Of a stretch of 63,680 nucleotides of DNA, positions 7,195 to 15,531 are shown one piece after another. Below the pieces are notes generated by a model, which was not told where the DNA came from, searched no databases, and saw only the letters and a list, made by a program, of their open reading frames with translations. Position 1 is the first letter of the stretch. Every line of letters starts with the position of its first letter. The translations under genes were made by a program, and so were the position numbers. Source of the stretch: Deltaproteobacteria bacterium (GTDB lineage: Bacteria; UBA10199; JADFYH01); NCBI GenBank assembly GCA_015233135.1, contig JADFYH010000014.1:1-63680 (forward strand), given 5' to 3'.

Positions 7195-8832
7195 ATGTCC
7201 AGTCAAAAATTCATTTCTGAAGAACCTCTCGTTAAACTCGAGGCCACAATTCGCGACCCTTATGATTTGGCCGTCGCGACTGCGCGCACCTGTTATTCTT
7301 CGCAAGGGATTATTCGTGTAGAGGATGTGCGTAAAGATGAGCGGGCCAAACAGCTTCGCGATAAAATCGCGCAATCCACGCGTGATGCAGGTCACCTCAC
7401 TACCCGTCAGCATGCGCATTTCGTGTTTTCGCTGCAAAAGGTTTCGCGTCATTTTGTCTGGAGTTTTTTACATTCGCATCCCTTTTACAATTCGGAACAA
7501 GTGAGTCAGCGTTATGTGAAAGTAAAAGCGGAGAATTGGGCGGTTCCTCCCTTGGAGGAAAAGCCGCGAACTATTTATGAGCAGGCGGTGCGGGAACAAA
7601 CGGTCGATTATCAGAGGCTCATCGATCTGCTTTTGCCTTATGTAGGAGAGGCTTATTATTCCATCTTTCCCATCCGTCGAAAATGGGAAGACAAATATAA
7701 AAGCACGGTTGCAAAAAAGGCCTATGAGTTGGCGCGCTATGTCTTGCCTGTGGCGACGCACAGCTATCTTTACCATACGGTTTCAGCGGTGACTTTGCTG
7801 CGTTATCAGCGTTTGGTGAATCTTTTTGACACGAGTCTGGAACAAAAAATTGTCGTTCAAAAAATGTTGGAAGAGGTTTTGAAGGTGGATCCTGAATTTG
7901 GAAAAGATTTTTCAGAGGCTTATCCTTTAGAGGAAACTCCGGAGTGGAAAATGTTGAATCAGTTTGGAAAGGGATTATCATCCTCTTCCCTTGATGGACA
8001 GGAAGCTCTTCCCCTCTCCCTTGAGGGGAGAGGGCAGGGTGAGGGTGCAAACACTCGCCAATTCATTCGCGAATTTGATGTCTCTCTCGAGGGCCACGTC
8101 TCAAAACTAGTTGATTACAAAGTCCATGCGCAAGCTACGGTGGCTCAATCCGTTCGAGAAGTGTTTGGGCTGACCAAGGCGCAAATGAGCGACGAAGTGG
8201 CCTTGGATCAACTTCTAGATCCCTCAAAAAATCCTTACCTGGCGGAGACGCTCAATGTAAACACGCTCTCCAAACTCTCGCGCTGCATGGTGCACGCTCA
8301 TTATACCTTTCGTAAGAAGATTTCTCACAGCGCGGATAGTCAGGATCAGCGGCATCGCATGACACCGGCTTCGCGCCCCATCTTAGAGACGCATTATACG
8401 GGGGAACCCGATTATATAGTTCCAAAGCTCATCGCAGGGCGGCCCGAAGTTTTAGACCTGTATCAAAGGTCTATGGAGAAAGCCTTTCGAGCGATCAATC
8501 GGCTATTGGAGGAGGGCGTGAAGGCAGAGTTCGCGCTTTATCTATTGCCCAATGCCTTTCCCATTCGTTTTGAGGAGTCGGGAGATTTATTGAATCTGCA
8601 TCACAAGTGGCACACACGCGCCTGTTACACGGCGCAAGACGAAATTTTTTATGCCACGATCGATGAAATTGTGCAGGTGAAAGAACTTCATCCAGCACTT
8701 GCTTCAAAGATCTTGGCCCCTTGTTATATTCGCAAACATGCAGGGCTAAAACCTGTTTGTCCAGAAGGAGAGCGATTTTGCGGAACTAAGGTTTGGGAGA
8801 AGGAAATTGGGGAGTATGAGAGGGTTTTATAA
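7195..8832 (+). CDS. ThyX-family protein with two ThyX-like halves
   Basis: FAD-dependent thymidylate synthase family, but 545 residues long where a classical ThyX has about 220-250. The first half holds a ThyX-type core: ARTCYSS near residue 30, HAHFVFSLQKVSRHF near 75-90, SEQVSQRYV near 101-109 and ARYVLPVATHS near 180. The second half repeats the pattern with VHAHYTF and SQDQRHRM near residues 368-388 and FALYLLPNAFPIRF near 445. The canonical RHR-x7-S flavin/dUMP motif is not intact in the first half (HSH in its place), and the second half has RHR in an unusual setting. A palindromic repeat is inserted in frame between the halves. Thymidylate synthesis is therefore likely but not certain. 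Confidence 0.8.
   Translation: MSSQKFISEEPLVKLEATIRDPYDLAVATARTCYSSQGIIRVEDVRKDERAKQLRDKIAQSTRDAGHLTTRQHAHFVFSLQKVSRHFVWSFLHSHPFYNSEQVSQRYVKVKAENWAVPPLEEKPRTIYEQAVREQTVDYQRLIDLLLPYVGEAYYSIFPIRRKWEDKYKSTVAKKAYELARYVLPVATHSYLYHTVSAVTLLRYQRLVNLFDTSLEQKIVVQKMLEEVLKVDPEFGKDFSEAYPLEETPEWKMLNQFGKGLSSSSLDGQEALPLSLEGRGQGEGANTRQFIREFDVSLEGHVSKLVDYKVHAQATVAQSVREVFGLTKAQMSDEVALDQLLDPSKNPYLAETLNVNTLSKLSRCMVHAHYTFRKKISHSADSQDQRHRMTPASRPILETHYTGEPDYIVPKLIAGRPEVLDLYQRSMEKAFRAINRLLEEGVKAEFALYLLPNAFPIRFEESGDLLNLHHKWHTRACYTAQDEIFYATIDEIVQVKELHPALASKILAPCYIRKHAGLKPVCPEGERFCGTKVWEKEIGEYERVL
8011..8046 (+). repeat. Family B palindromic repeat inside the ThyX-like gene
   Basis: CCCCTCTCCCTTGAGGGG followed by AGAGGGCAGGGTGAGGGT, the same element as at 51042 and, in the other orientation, 28196. 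It lies within the coding sequence and reads LPLSLEGRGQGEG without breaking the frame. It falls at about residues 272-285, in the linker between the two ThyX-like halves where an insertion would be tolerated. Confidence 0.85.
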
Positions 8833-8911
8833 TTTTGACTCCCCCGTGTTCATAAGGCCCAGAGTTTTTTGATTGTCCTCCCTCTTAAGACTCGCTAAAA
8901 AACTTCACTTT

Positions 8912-11644
8912 ATGAAAAACAAAAAAATTTTACTAAGTCTTTGTCTTCTGCTCACCCTTTCCTTTGCCAATTCTGGCTGTAAACGTCTGCGGCATCTTTT
9001 TACTCATAAAAAAGAGACTAAACAGGAAGTTCCTAAGCAAACCCCGATGGATGCCCAATCTCCTACAAAGCCTTCTGAGCCCCCTCCCCAGGCAGGGACT
9101 GTTCAAACTCCAATGCAGATGCCCCCTATTAGTCCCATTAACCCTGCTCAAAATAGTTTAGGACTGCAAAATCCACCTCCCCCCCCAGACAATTTGGAGG
9201 CCTCCCCTCCTGTAAATACCACTCAAAACACTGCAGAATCTGCAGTTGCCTTACCTGAGGTAGGGGGTGCTATTTCGGTGTTTGCGGGTAATCCTAAAAG
9301 TGTGGCCGAGGGCTCGTTGTTTTTAGTGGAAGATGCCCAAGCAAGTTCGGTGAGTGGAAAAACACTCCGCTATCAGTGGTCTGTATCTCAGGGCTCGGTT
9401 GAAAAAATGAAGGTGATTGAGGGAACAAGCCTGCAGGGGGTTTTCAAGGTAGGAGATGTGAGCGAAATGTCCACCTTTAGTCTAAAACTCACGGCAAGTG
9501 ATGGCAGCGCCCAATCTTCCTCTGAGCTAAAAGTGACTGTGTTCCCTGCAAAACTCGCGCGGGTTCAGCATTTGGGAGGGATGGCCCGTAAAATTGAGAG
9601 TTTGGAAAATCAAATTTTTATCAGCCGTGGACGAACGATTGAGGTGTACGACGCGGGATTGAATTTAGTCAAAAAAATCGATCTGGACTCCCCTATCCTG
9701 GAAATCTCAGCCTTTGCCGCCAGTGGTAAAAAATATCTCTACAGTTTATCCGAGGCGGGAGATTGGTCTTTGGTGGATGTGAACGATTTGGAAAATCCTC
9801 AGATTTCTTTGGTTCAAAAAGTGGGAAGTTTTTTAAAAAATATCCATGTCTCTTCTTTTTCTGGCGAACTTTGGGCCACTACTACTGAACGGGATAGCGC
9901 CACTTTATGGAACTTGAAAGACGTGGCCCATCCACAGGCGAAATTTGTTTTCAAGGGCCCTTATCAAGGGGTCCAAAAAATATTGCTCTCCGGAAAAAAT
10001 GTTTACCTGGTCGACACCAAGGCTATTCATACCTTGGATGCTTCAACGGGTATTTTGCAGGCCTCGATTCCTTTATCGGGCAAAGTGAATCACCTGGATG
10101 TCGTCTCTCTCAAAAATAAAAACTACCTCTTACTTGCCTTGGGAAATACTACGGATACGGCAGTGAGATCAGAGGCGGGCCTGCGTTTGTTTGAAATCGG
10201 GGCCAGCGGGCGTCTCCTAGCCGAAAAACGGTTTAACTTGAAGGGAAACCTGCCTGTCTTACAATTTGTTGCCGTGCAAAATGCCCAGTTTATCCTGGGA
10301 GTTCAGGAAGGGCAAAACGTCAATTTAAAGGCCTTTGATCTGGAGAAAGGGATAGAATTTCCCTTGATTGTACCAACTGATCTTAAATTGGCTCGTCTGC
10401 AGGATTTATTTGTCCAGGCCTCTGCAAAAGAGACCGACCTTTTGCTTACGGATGGAGCCTCTTTCAAGCGATTAAAGATGGTCACTTCCGCGGCCTCTAT
10501 TAAATTGGATGCCTTGCAAAGCAGCTATTCTGTTATTTTTGCGGGGTCTATGAAGTTGAATGGCGAAAATCTATTGATGAGTGATTTTGGAAGCGGCATG
10601 GATGCGGTGCTTCCCGCCTTCTACGAAATTTCCACACAGGATTTCTCAAAACTCAATCCTCTGGTGCTGAATGCGCCTGCTTATTTTTCGGATTTTGTCA
10701 CTCTGCCTACTTCCAAACAAAGTCTGGGAATTTTGCTCTCTGCCGAGGCCCCAGCAAAAACGGCGGAAAGTTTAAGTGCCGAATCCCAGGCAGAGTCTCA
10801 AAAACAAAGCAACGAAACCCTCAATATAGAAGGAAGCCTGGCCTTATTTGCCAATGGAGTAAAACCACTCAAGATCAGCGAAAAAAGTTTGACTCATTTT
10901 GGCCTATCCCAAGAACAGGCCGCCTCTCGGGCCTTTGCGCTGGGTTATTATAAAAGCGACACTCAATTTATTTTGGGAATTGCCGTTGGTAAAACTCTGG
11001 GCGCCGGTTTGAAAACGGGGCTCTATTTGCTCAAATTCAACTCGGAACAAGAGCTGCTGGCCTCTTTAAAAGAGGATTTAAGCAAAAAGATGACTCAAAT
11101 TCCTTTGAGTGATGCGCGGGATGTCCGTTTCTCAAAGGATGGGAAATGGGCCCTGGTTGCCGCTGGGAGCGAAGGGTTGGTGCTGATCGATTTGGAAAAG
11201 AACCAGGTGAGCCTCAAAAATAATCCCTTCCAAGGTCTACTCGCGGACCGCGTTCAGATTTCGCACGATCAGCAGAAAGTTTTTGTATCTTTTTTATCTC
11301 CTTCGCTGGGCCAAACTCCCCCTCAGTCCAAATTGCAGATTTATTCTTATGATCAAGGCAAACTCGGCCAATGGGGAGGAATCGAGGGCCTGAGCGGGGT
11401 GACTCTTCCCTATGCCCAACGCAGCGGAAACTTTGCCTTGTCCGAGGACGACCTCTTTTTATTTATCGCCAATGGCAGCCAGGGCTTATCCGTTTACAAT
11501 GTAAGCGACGCCGCAGCCCCGGTCTTGATAGAACACCTCGCCACGTTTGGAATGACCGCTGATGTAGTGGTGGGTGAAAAATTCAAGAAAATCTACATGG
11601 CCGATCTGGTAAATGGCCTAGAAGTGGCGGAGTTTGGGTTTTGA
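8912..11644 (+). CDS. Large beta-propeller lipoprotein with PKD-like domain
   Basis: A 910-residue predicted lipoprotein. The ATG at the chosen position gives a clean signal (MKNKK, hydrophobic run, then FANSGC with the lipidated Cys near residue 23); an earlier TTG would add 13 residues and weaken the signal. A Pro/Gln-rich linker runs to about residue 120. A PKD/Ig-like domain follows (LRYQWSV ... LKLTASDGSAQS, about 130-220), then a long array of WD/LVIVD-like blades, for example KYLYSLSEAGDWSLVDV and DGKWALVAAGSEGLVLIDL. It probably sits on the outer membrane or in the periplasm. Its function is unknown. The last 44 bases are copied at 13942-13983. Confidence 0.75.
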   Translation: MKNKKILLSLCLLLTLSFANSGCKRLRHLFTHKKETKQEVPKQTPMDAQSPTKPSEPPPQAGTVQTPMQMPPISPINPAQNSLGLQNPPPPPDNLEASPPVNTTQNTAESAVALPEVGGAISVFAGNPKSVAEGSLFLVEDAQASSVSGKTLRYQWSVSQGSVEKMKVIEGTSLQGVFKVGDVSEMSTFSLKLTASDGSAQSSSELKVTVFPAKLARVQHLGGMARKIESLENQIFISRGRTIEVYDAGLNLVKKIDLDSPILEISAFAASGKKYLYSLSEAGDWSLVDVNDLENPQISLVQKVGSFLKNIHVSSFSGELWATTTERDSATLWNLKDVAHPQAKFVFKGPYQGVQKILLSGKNVYLVDTKAIHTLDASTGILQASIPLSGKVNHLDVVSLKNKNYLLLALGNTTDTAVRSEAGLRLFEIGASGRLLAEKRFNLKGNLPVLQFVAVQNAQFILGVQEGQNVNLKAFDLEKGIEFPLIVPTDLKLARLQDLFVQASAKETDLLLTDGASFKRLKMVTSAASIKLDALQSSYSVIFAGSMKLNGENLLMSDFGSGMDAVLPAFYEISTQDFSKLNPLVLNAPAYFSDFVTLPTSKQSLGILLSAEAPAKTAESLSAESQAESQKQSNETLNIEGSLALFANGVKPLKISEKSLTHFGLSQEQAASRAFALGYYKSDTQFILGIAVGKTLGAGLKTGLYLLKFNSEQELLASLKEDLSKKMTQIPLSDARDVRFSKDGKWALVAAGSEGLVLIDLEKNQVSLKNNPFQGLLADRVQISHDQQKVFVSFLSPSLGQTPPQSKLQIYSYDQGKLGQWGGIEGLSGVTLPYAQRSGNFALSEDDLFLFIANGSQGLSVYNVSDAAAPVLIEHLATFGMTADVVVGEKFKKIYMADLVNGLEVAEFGF

Positions 11645-11671
11645 CGCTTTAATCCGTTGTTAGGTGGTGAA

Positions 11672-12469
11672 ATGGTTTCCTTCTCCAAAAAAATGTTTTT
11701 CGCTTTATCCTTTCTCTATCTGGGTATTCATCTTCTGTTCTTTATTTTTCAGAGAAAACTTCTTTTTCCTAATCCTTCTCTTTTAACAAAAGATGCATCG
11801 CATTCAATTTTGCAAATACCCAGCTCCGACGGACGCAGCATCTATCTACTTATTTCAGAAGTTCCAAAAAGTCGCGCGCTGGTTTTGCATTTTCATGGAA
11901 ATGCAGAAATCATACAAGATACCCAGGAATTGGCTGAGCATTATAAAAAAATAGGTATAAGTTTTGTGGCGATGGAGTACGCAGGTTACGGTTTGGCACA
12001 TAAAGATTCTATTTCGGAAAATAAACTTTATGATGATGCTGAAAAAACCTTTACTTTTTTAAAGGAAAGATTTCCAAATCAGCAAATTGTTTTAGAAGGG
12101 CAGTCGATTGGAACGGGTATTGCCGTAGAGTTGGCCAAACGAGGTTATGGTCAAAAACTTATTTTATTTTCCCCTTATAGCAGTGTGCTCGAGCTTGCTC
12201 GAGCACATTATCCTTTTCTAATTTTTCTTCCTTATCTGGCTTTAGATCGCTTTGAAAATAGAGCTAAAACATCTTTTATCAAAATGGATACTCTTATTGT
12301 TCATGGAAAAGAAGATGAAATTGTTCCCTTTCAAATGGGAGCAGCGCTCCATTCAAAAATTACGAATTCAAAATTGCTTGCCCTAGATCATACAGGGCAC
12401 AATGATTTGTTTTTAAATCATACAGATTCGATATTTCTGGAAATTGAAAATTTGATTGGAAAGAAGTAA
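11672..12469 (+). CDS. Alpha/beta hydrolase, membrane-anchored (Bem46/ABHD13-like)
   Basis: Serine hydrolase with one N-terminal hydrophobic anchor (residues 8-25). The oxyanion motif is HFHGNAE near residue 80, the nucleophile elbow is GQSIG near residue 148, the acid lies in VHGKEDEIVPF near 206-216 and the catalytic His in DHTGHND near 240. This order matches the ABHD13/Bem46 group of unknown substrate. The ATG chosen has GGTGGTGA just upstream; an upstream TTG is less likely. The gene is AT-richer than the preceding lipoprotein gene. A perfect 10-bp inverted repeat (GTGCTCGAGC, 2-base spacer) lies inside the coding region near 12187. Confidence 0.85.
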   Translation: MVSFSKKMFFALSFLYLGIHLLFFIFQRKLLFPNPSLLTKDASHSILQIPSSDGRSIYLLISEVPKSRALVLHFHGNAEIIQDTQELAEHYKKIGISFVAMEYAGYGLAHKDSISENKLYDDAEKTFTFLKERFPNQQIVLEGQSIGTGIAVELAKRGYGQKLILFSPYSSVLELARAHYPFLIFLPYLALDRFENRAKTSFIKMDTLIVHGKEDEIVPFQMGAALHSKITNSKLLALDHTGHNDLFLNHTDSIFLEIENLIGKK

Positions 12470-12508
12470 ATCTTCCGTTACCGGGTTTTTGTATATTAAA
12501 TCCTATTT

Positions 12509-12556
12509 TGTGTAAATTTTCACAAAACAGTAACGTATTATGTGAAAAAAATCACA
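12509..12556. promoter_or_regulatory. Two CRP/FNR-type palindromes upstream of the ATPase gene
   Basis: TGTGA-AAAAAA-TCACA at 12541-12556 is a perfect match to the CRP consensus layout TGTGA-N6-TCACA. A second palindrome, TGTGT-AAATTT-TCACA, lies at 12509-12524. The centres are 32 bases apart, about three helical turns, so two dimers would sit on the same DNA face. They lie between the hydrolase stop and the ATPase start 52 bases downstream. A regulatory role is inferred from the pattern alone. Confidence 0.55.
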
Positions 12557-12607
12557 TTTTAGAACTTAATATTGATTTTTATTTCAGAGTCCCGCAAGAT
12601 AGGTTCC

Positions 12608-13909
12608 ATGCTTCGTAGCCTTTATCAAAAACTTTTGGATTGGAAGGATAGCCTCAGACGCAAACCTCTAATTTTGCAGGGGGCCAGGCAGGTTGGGAAA
12701 ACCTATTTGATAAAGGAGTTTGGGACTAAAGAATATGCGGATGTCGCTTATTTTAATTTTGAAGAAAAACCCAAGCTTGTTTCTCTGTTTGAAAATGAAC
12801 TCAGTCCAGCTGCCCTTATTCAATCTCTCCAAATAGAATTGCAAAAAAAAATTGAGCCTCAAAAAACCTTGATGATTTGGGATGAAGTACAAGTTTCTCC
12901 CAACGCTTTAAACAGTCTTAAATATTTTTATGAAAACAATCCCGAGTATCATTTGATTTGCGCGGGCTCTCTTTTAGGAATTACCCTAGGGCAGCAAAAA
13001 TCTTTTCCGGTGGGGAAAGTAAATTTTTTGAATTTGTATCCCTTAAGTTTTGTAGAATTTTTGCAGGCCCTCGGATTTAGCGAATTGCTCTCTCTACTCA
13101 AAGAAAAAAAAGATTTTTCGCCTCTTCCAGAATTGTTTCATCAAAAGCTCATCGCCCAATTAAAACTTTATTATTTTTTAGGAGGTATGCCTGAAGTTGT
13201 AAAAAACTATCTCCAAAACCAGGATTTACTTGAAGCGCGAACTATTCAACAAGAAATACTTAGATCCTATTTACTTGATTTTTCAAAGCATGCGCAATCT
13301 GTGGATGTCATTAAGATTCAACAAGTCTGGGGACAAGTTCCTTCTCAATTGGCTAAAGAGAATAAAAAATTTTCCGTCTCAGAGCTCCATAAAAATGCAC
13401 GACTCAGAGAATACCGAGTGCCTATTCAATGGCTTTTAGAAGCGGGTTTGCTGCAAAAAGTTGGCAGGGTTAGTCTTCCTAAAATCCCATTAAATGGATA
13501 TTTACAAGAAGGTTTTTCTAAACTTTATCTGTTAGATACAGGTCTACTGGGTGCACTTTTGGAATTAACCCCTAAAACTCTTATTGAGGGAAATGAACTG
13601 TTCACCCACTTTCACGGCGCCCAGGTTGAAAATTTTGTTGCTCAAGAATTACTTACTTATTGCGAGAAACCAATTTATTATTGGAGCAGCCAAGGAAGAG
13701 CCGAAGTTGATTTCCTTGTTTCTTTAGAAGAAGAAATTATTCCCATCGAAGTAAAGGCCGGGGAAAATACACGATCAAGAAGCTTGGGCGAATATGTAAG
13801 GAATTACCATCCTGAAAAAGCATTGCGCTTTTCTTTGAGAAATTATCACTTTCACAACGGGGCATCGGATATTCCCCTGTATGATGTCTTCCGGATTTTA
13901 AGCTTGTAA
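12608..13909 (+). CDS. AAA-family ATPase with DUF4143 C-terminal domain
   Basis: Predicted cytoplasmic ATPase of the common AAA_14/DUF4143 family, whose function is unknown. The Walker A motif is GARQVGKT at residues 25-32, the Walker B region is LMIWDEVQ near 86-93, and a sensor-type CAGSLLG follows near 119. The C-terminal domain contains YLLDTGLLGALL, then the nuclease-like WSSQGRAEVDFLV ... IPIEVKAGE (near 358-385), a PD-(D/E)xK-like arrangement typical of DUF4143. An upstream TTG start is possible, but the ATG has GATAGG 6 bases upstream. Such genes are mobile, variably present accessory genes; here it is followed by a copied 42-base fragment. Confidence 0.85.
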   Translation: MLRSLYQKLLDWKDSLRRKPLILQGARQVGKTYLIKEFGTKEYADVAYFNFEEKPKLVSLFENELSPAALIQSLQIELQKKIEPQKTLMIWDEVQVSPNALNSLKYFYENNPEYHLICAGSLLGITLGQQKSFPVGKVNFLNLYPLSFVEFLQALGFSELLSLLKEKKDFSPLPELFHQKLIAQLKLYYFLGGMPEVVKNYLQNQDLLEARTIQQEILRSYLLDFSKHAQSVDVIKIQQVWGQVPSQLAKENKKFSVSELHKNARLREYRVPIQWLLEAGLLQKVGRVSLPKIPLNGYLQEGFSKLYLLDTGLLGALLELTPKTLIEGNELFTHFHGAQVENFVAQELLTYCEKPIYYWSSQGRAEVDFLVSLEEEIIPIEVKAGENTRSRSLGEYVRNYHPEKALRFSLRNYHFHNGASDIPLYDVFRILSL

Positions 13910-13930
13910 AAAATAATATCGGTGACGGAG

Positions 13931-13994
13931 CAAGTTTATTTGCCGATCTGGTATGGCCTAGAAGTGGCGGAGTTTGGGTTTTGCAAGTTTATTT
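13931..13994. repeat. Copied 42-base end of the propeller lipoprotein gene, flanked by 11-bp direct repeats
   Basis: Bases 13942-13983 repeat 11600-11643 (the last codons and stop of the lipoprotein gene) with only a 2-base deletion. This copy is bounded on both sides by CAAGTTTATTT (13931-13941 and 13984-13994), like a target duplication. The second direct repeat contains the stop codon of the PLP dehydratase gene, which stays intact. Confidence 0.85.
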
Positions 13995-15392
13995 CTTGAG
14001 CTCATTCCACAATCCTCTGCCGTATTTCGTATCGATTTCATAGAGCCTGTTAGGATCGATGTTTCTACCAGAATAAATGAGAACAACGGGCGTATCACTG
14101 GCTAACCCGTATGTGTCTAATTGGAGAACTCTATAGAGGAGAGCCACTAGCGGTGTCGCGGCGGCACCCTCGGCGACATAACCATCATCATGGAAATAAG
14201 CGATTCCTCCTTGAACAAATTTCTCAGGAATTTTAATGACGTCTCTGGCGTATTGCAGAATGTTTGGGAAGCCAGTTTGGCCGATGCGTTGGAGAGCAAT
14301 GCCATCGGCATCCGTATCGACATGATAGTAATGATCGGGCCGAATAATTTTTTTGGCCCGGAATGATTCTGAAATATAAGGATGGGAATCGGATTCAACG
14401 CCAATGACAAGAAGCGAAGGAGCCAACCACGTTGCGATTCCAGCCAACATGCCCCCACCGCCCGCAGGGACAAGTGTGGTGAAAAGCTTGATCCCTCGTC
14501 GAGTCATTTCAAGCAATACCTCCATACCGATGGTGCCCTGGCCCATCGACACAAGAGGATTTTCGTAGGCGGGAACAAGAATACGCTCGTCCGGTTTTTC
14601 GGCCTGCCAGGCTCGCGCCTGATCTTCAGCTTCTTCAAAAGTGTCACCGACCAATCGCACCTCGGCACCCATTTCGCGACACTGTTCAATTTTTATCGGA
14701 GAAGCATTGGTGGGAAGAAAAAGAAGGACTTGAGGAAATCCCAGATTGGCTGCTGCCTGAACCAGTCCTTGTGCGTGGTTCCCATGTGAAGCCGCACAGG
14801 GACGCCGTTTTCTCCCCATCACCAATTCATGAATCAAAAGATTCGCCGCACCTCGAATCTTAAACGAACCAATATATTGTCGGTCTTCGCGTTTGAGGTA
14901 GACTTCCCTGCCCAGATGTTCGGAAAGCGCCGGAAATAATTCAAGCGGCGTCTGGATCGTGTGATGCGCGCGACCCCCTCGTGGCCGCAATCCCATCTCG
15001 CGCTGGAGACCTTCGGCAAAGGGTTCACGGATCCATCGAAACGCCCGCTCGATCCCGGAGGGGTTGATCAGCCCATGACCTTCAATCAACTGTTGAAATT
15101 GCTCGCGCACCACCTCGGGCAAAGTCCCTTCACGAGCCATCGTTCCATAAAGTCTTCCCTCAATCTCAAGAAGGATTTTTTGAGCTTCACGGATGGGGGG
15201 GTTGGGCTTTTCAAAACGTCGGATCAGATAGATGACACGATCGAGATCCGGTTGAATGGCGTGCATGGATTGCAGTGGCAAAAGGACACGAAGCGTCTCT
15301 TGGCCGACATGAGGAATATCGTCCACAAATTCCAACGGCGCAAAAAGCGACGCAATCTGTGTGGCAACATGAAAGAGAGAGGATGATGTCAT
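13989..15392 (-). CDS. PLP-dependent threonine/serine dehydratase-like enzyme
   Basis: Fold-type II PLP enzyme. The lysine that binds PLP is Lys178 in SFKIRGA, the phosphate/substrate loops are SHGNHAQG (near 202) and AGGGGM (near 280), and IYSGRNID near the end fits the family's C-terminal PLP contact. Relatives deaminate Thr, Ser or hydroxy amino acids. There is no C-terminal ACT domain, so feedback control by isoleucine is unlikely. The first 120 residues are a family-atypical N-terminal extension of unknown role. An in-frame GTG adds 14 residues; the ATG was preferred because GGACAGG lies upstream. Base composition is higher in GC than the flanking ATPase gene. Confidence 0.85.
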   Translation of the reverse strand: MTSSSLFHVATQIASLFAPLEFVDDIPHVGQETLRVLLPLQSMHAIQPDLDRVIYLIRRFEKPNPPIREAQKILLEIEGRLYGTMAREGTLPEVVREQFQQLIEGHGLINPSGIERAFRWIREPFAEGLQREMGLRPRGGRAHHTIQTPLELFPALSEHLGREVYLKREDRQYIGSFKIRGAANLLIHELVMGRKRRPCAASHGNHAQGLVQAAANLGFPQVLLFLPTNASPIKIEQCREMGAEVRLVGDTFEEAEDQARAWQAEKPDERILVPAYENPLVSMGQGTIGMEVLLEMTRRGIKLFTTLVPAGGGGMLAGIATWLAPSLLVIGVESDSHPYISESFRAKKIIRPDHYYHVDTDADGIALQRIGQTGFPNILQYARDVIKIPEKFVQGGIAYFHDDGYVAEGAAATPLVALLYRVLQLDTYGLASDTPVVLIYSGRNIDPNRLYEIDTKYGRGLWNELKK

Positions 15393-15531
15393 AAATACCT
15401 GTCCCCGGTACTCACGCAGGGCGTTGAAAAACACTCAAAAAACTCACTAAAAGATTATCCGGTGAAAAAACTTAGCAACCAAATTTTTATTTAACCGATA
15501 ATACTTTGGCCTTTAATCAAAGGAGTGTTTC

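Noticed and set aside
7619-8050. 143-codon minus-strand frame inside the ThyX-like gene, starting MHPHPALSPQGRGEE
   Set aside because: The start is just the family B repeat read backwards and the rest is the shadow of the ThyX-like frame.
12186-12207. Perfect palindrome GTGCTCGAGC with 2-base spacer in the hydrolase gene
   Set aside because: Lies in coding sequence and encodes a plausible SVLELARAHY segment; no sign of function beyond chance or a XhoI-like site pair.
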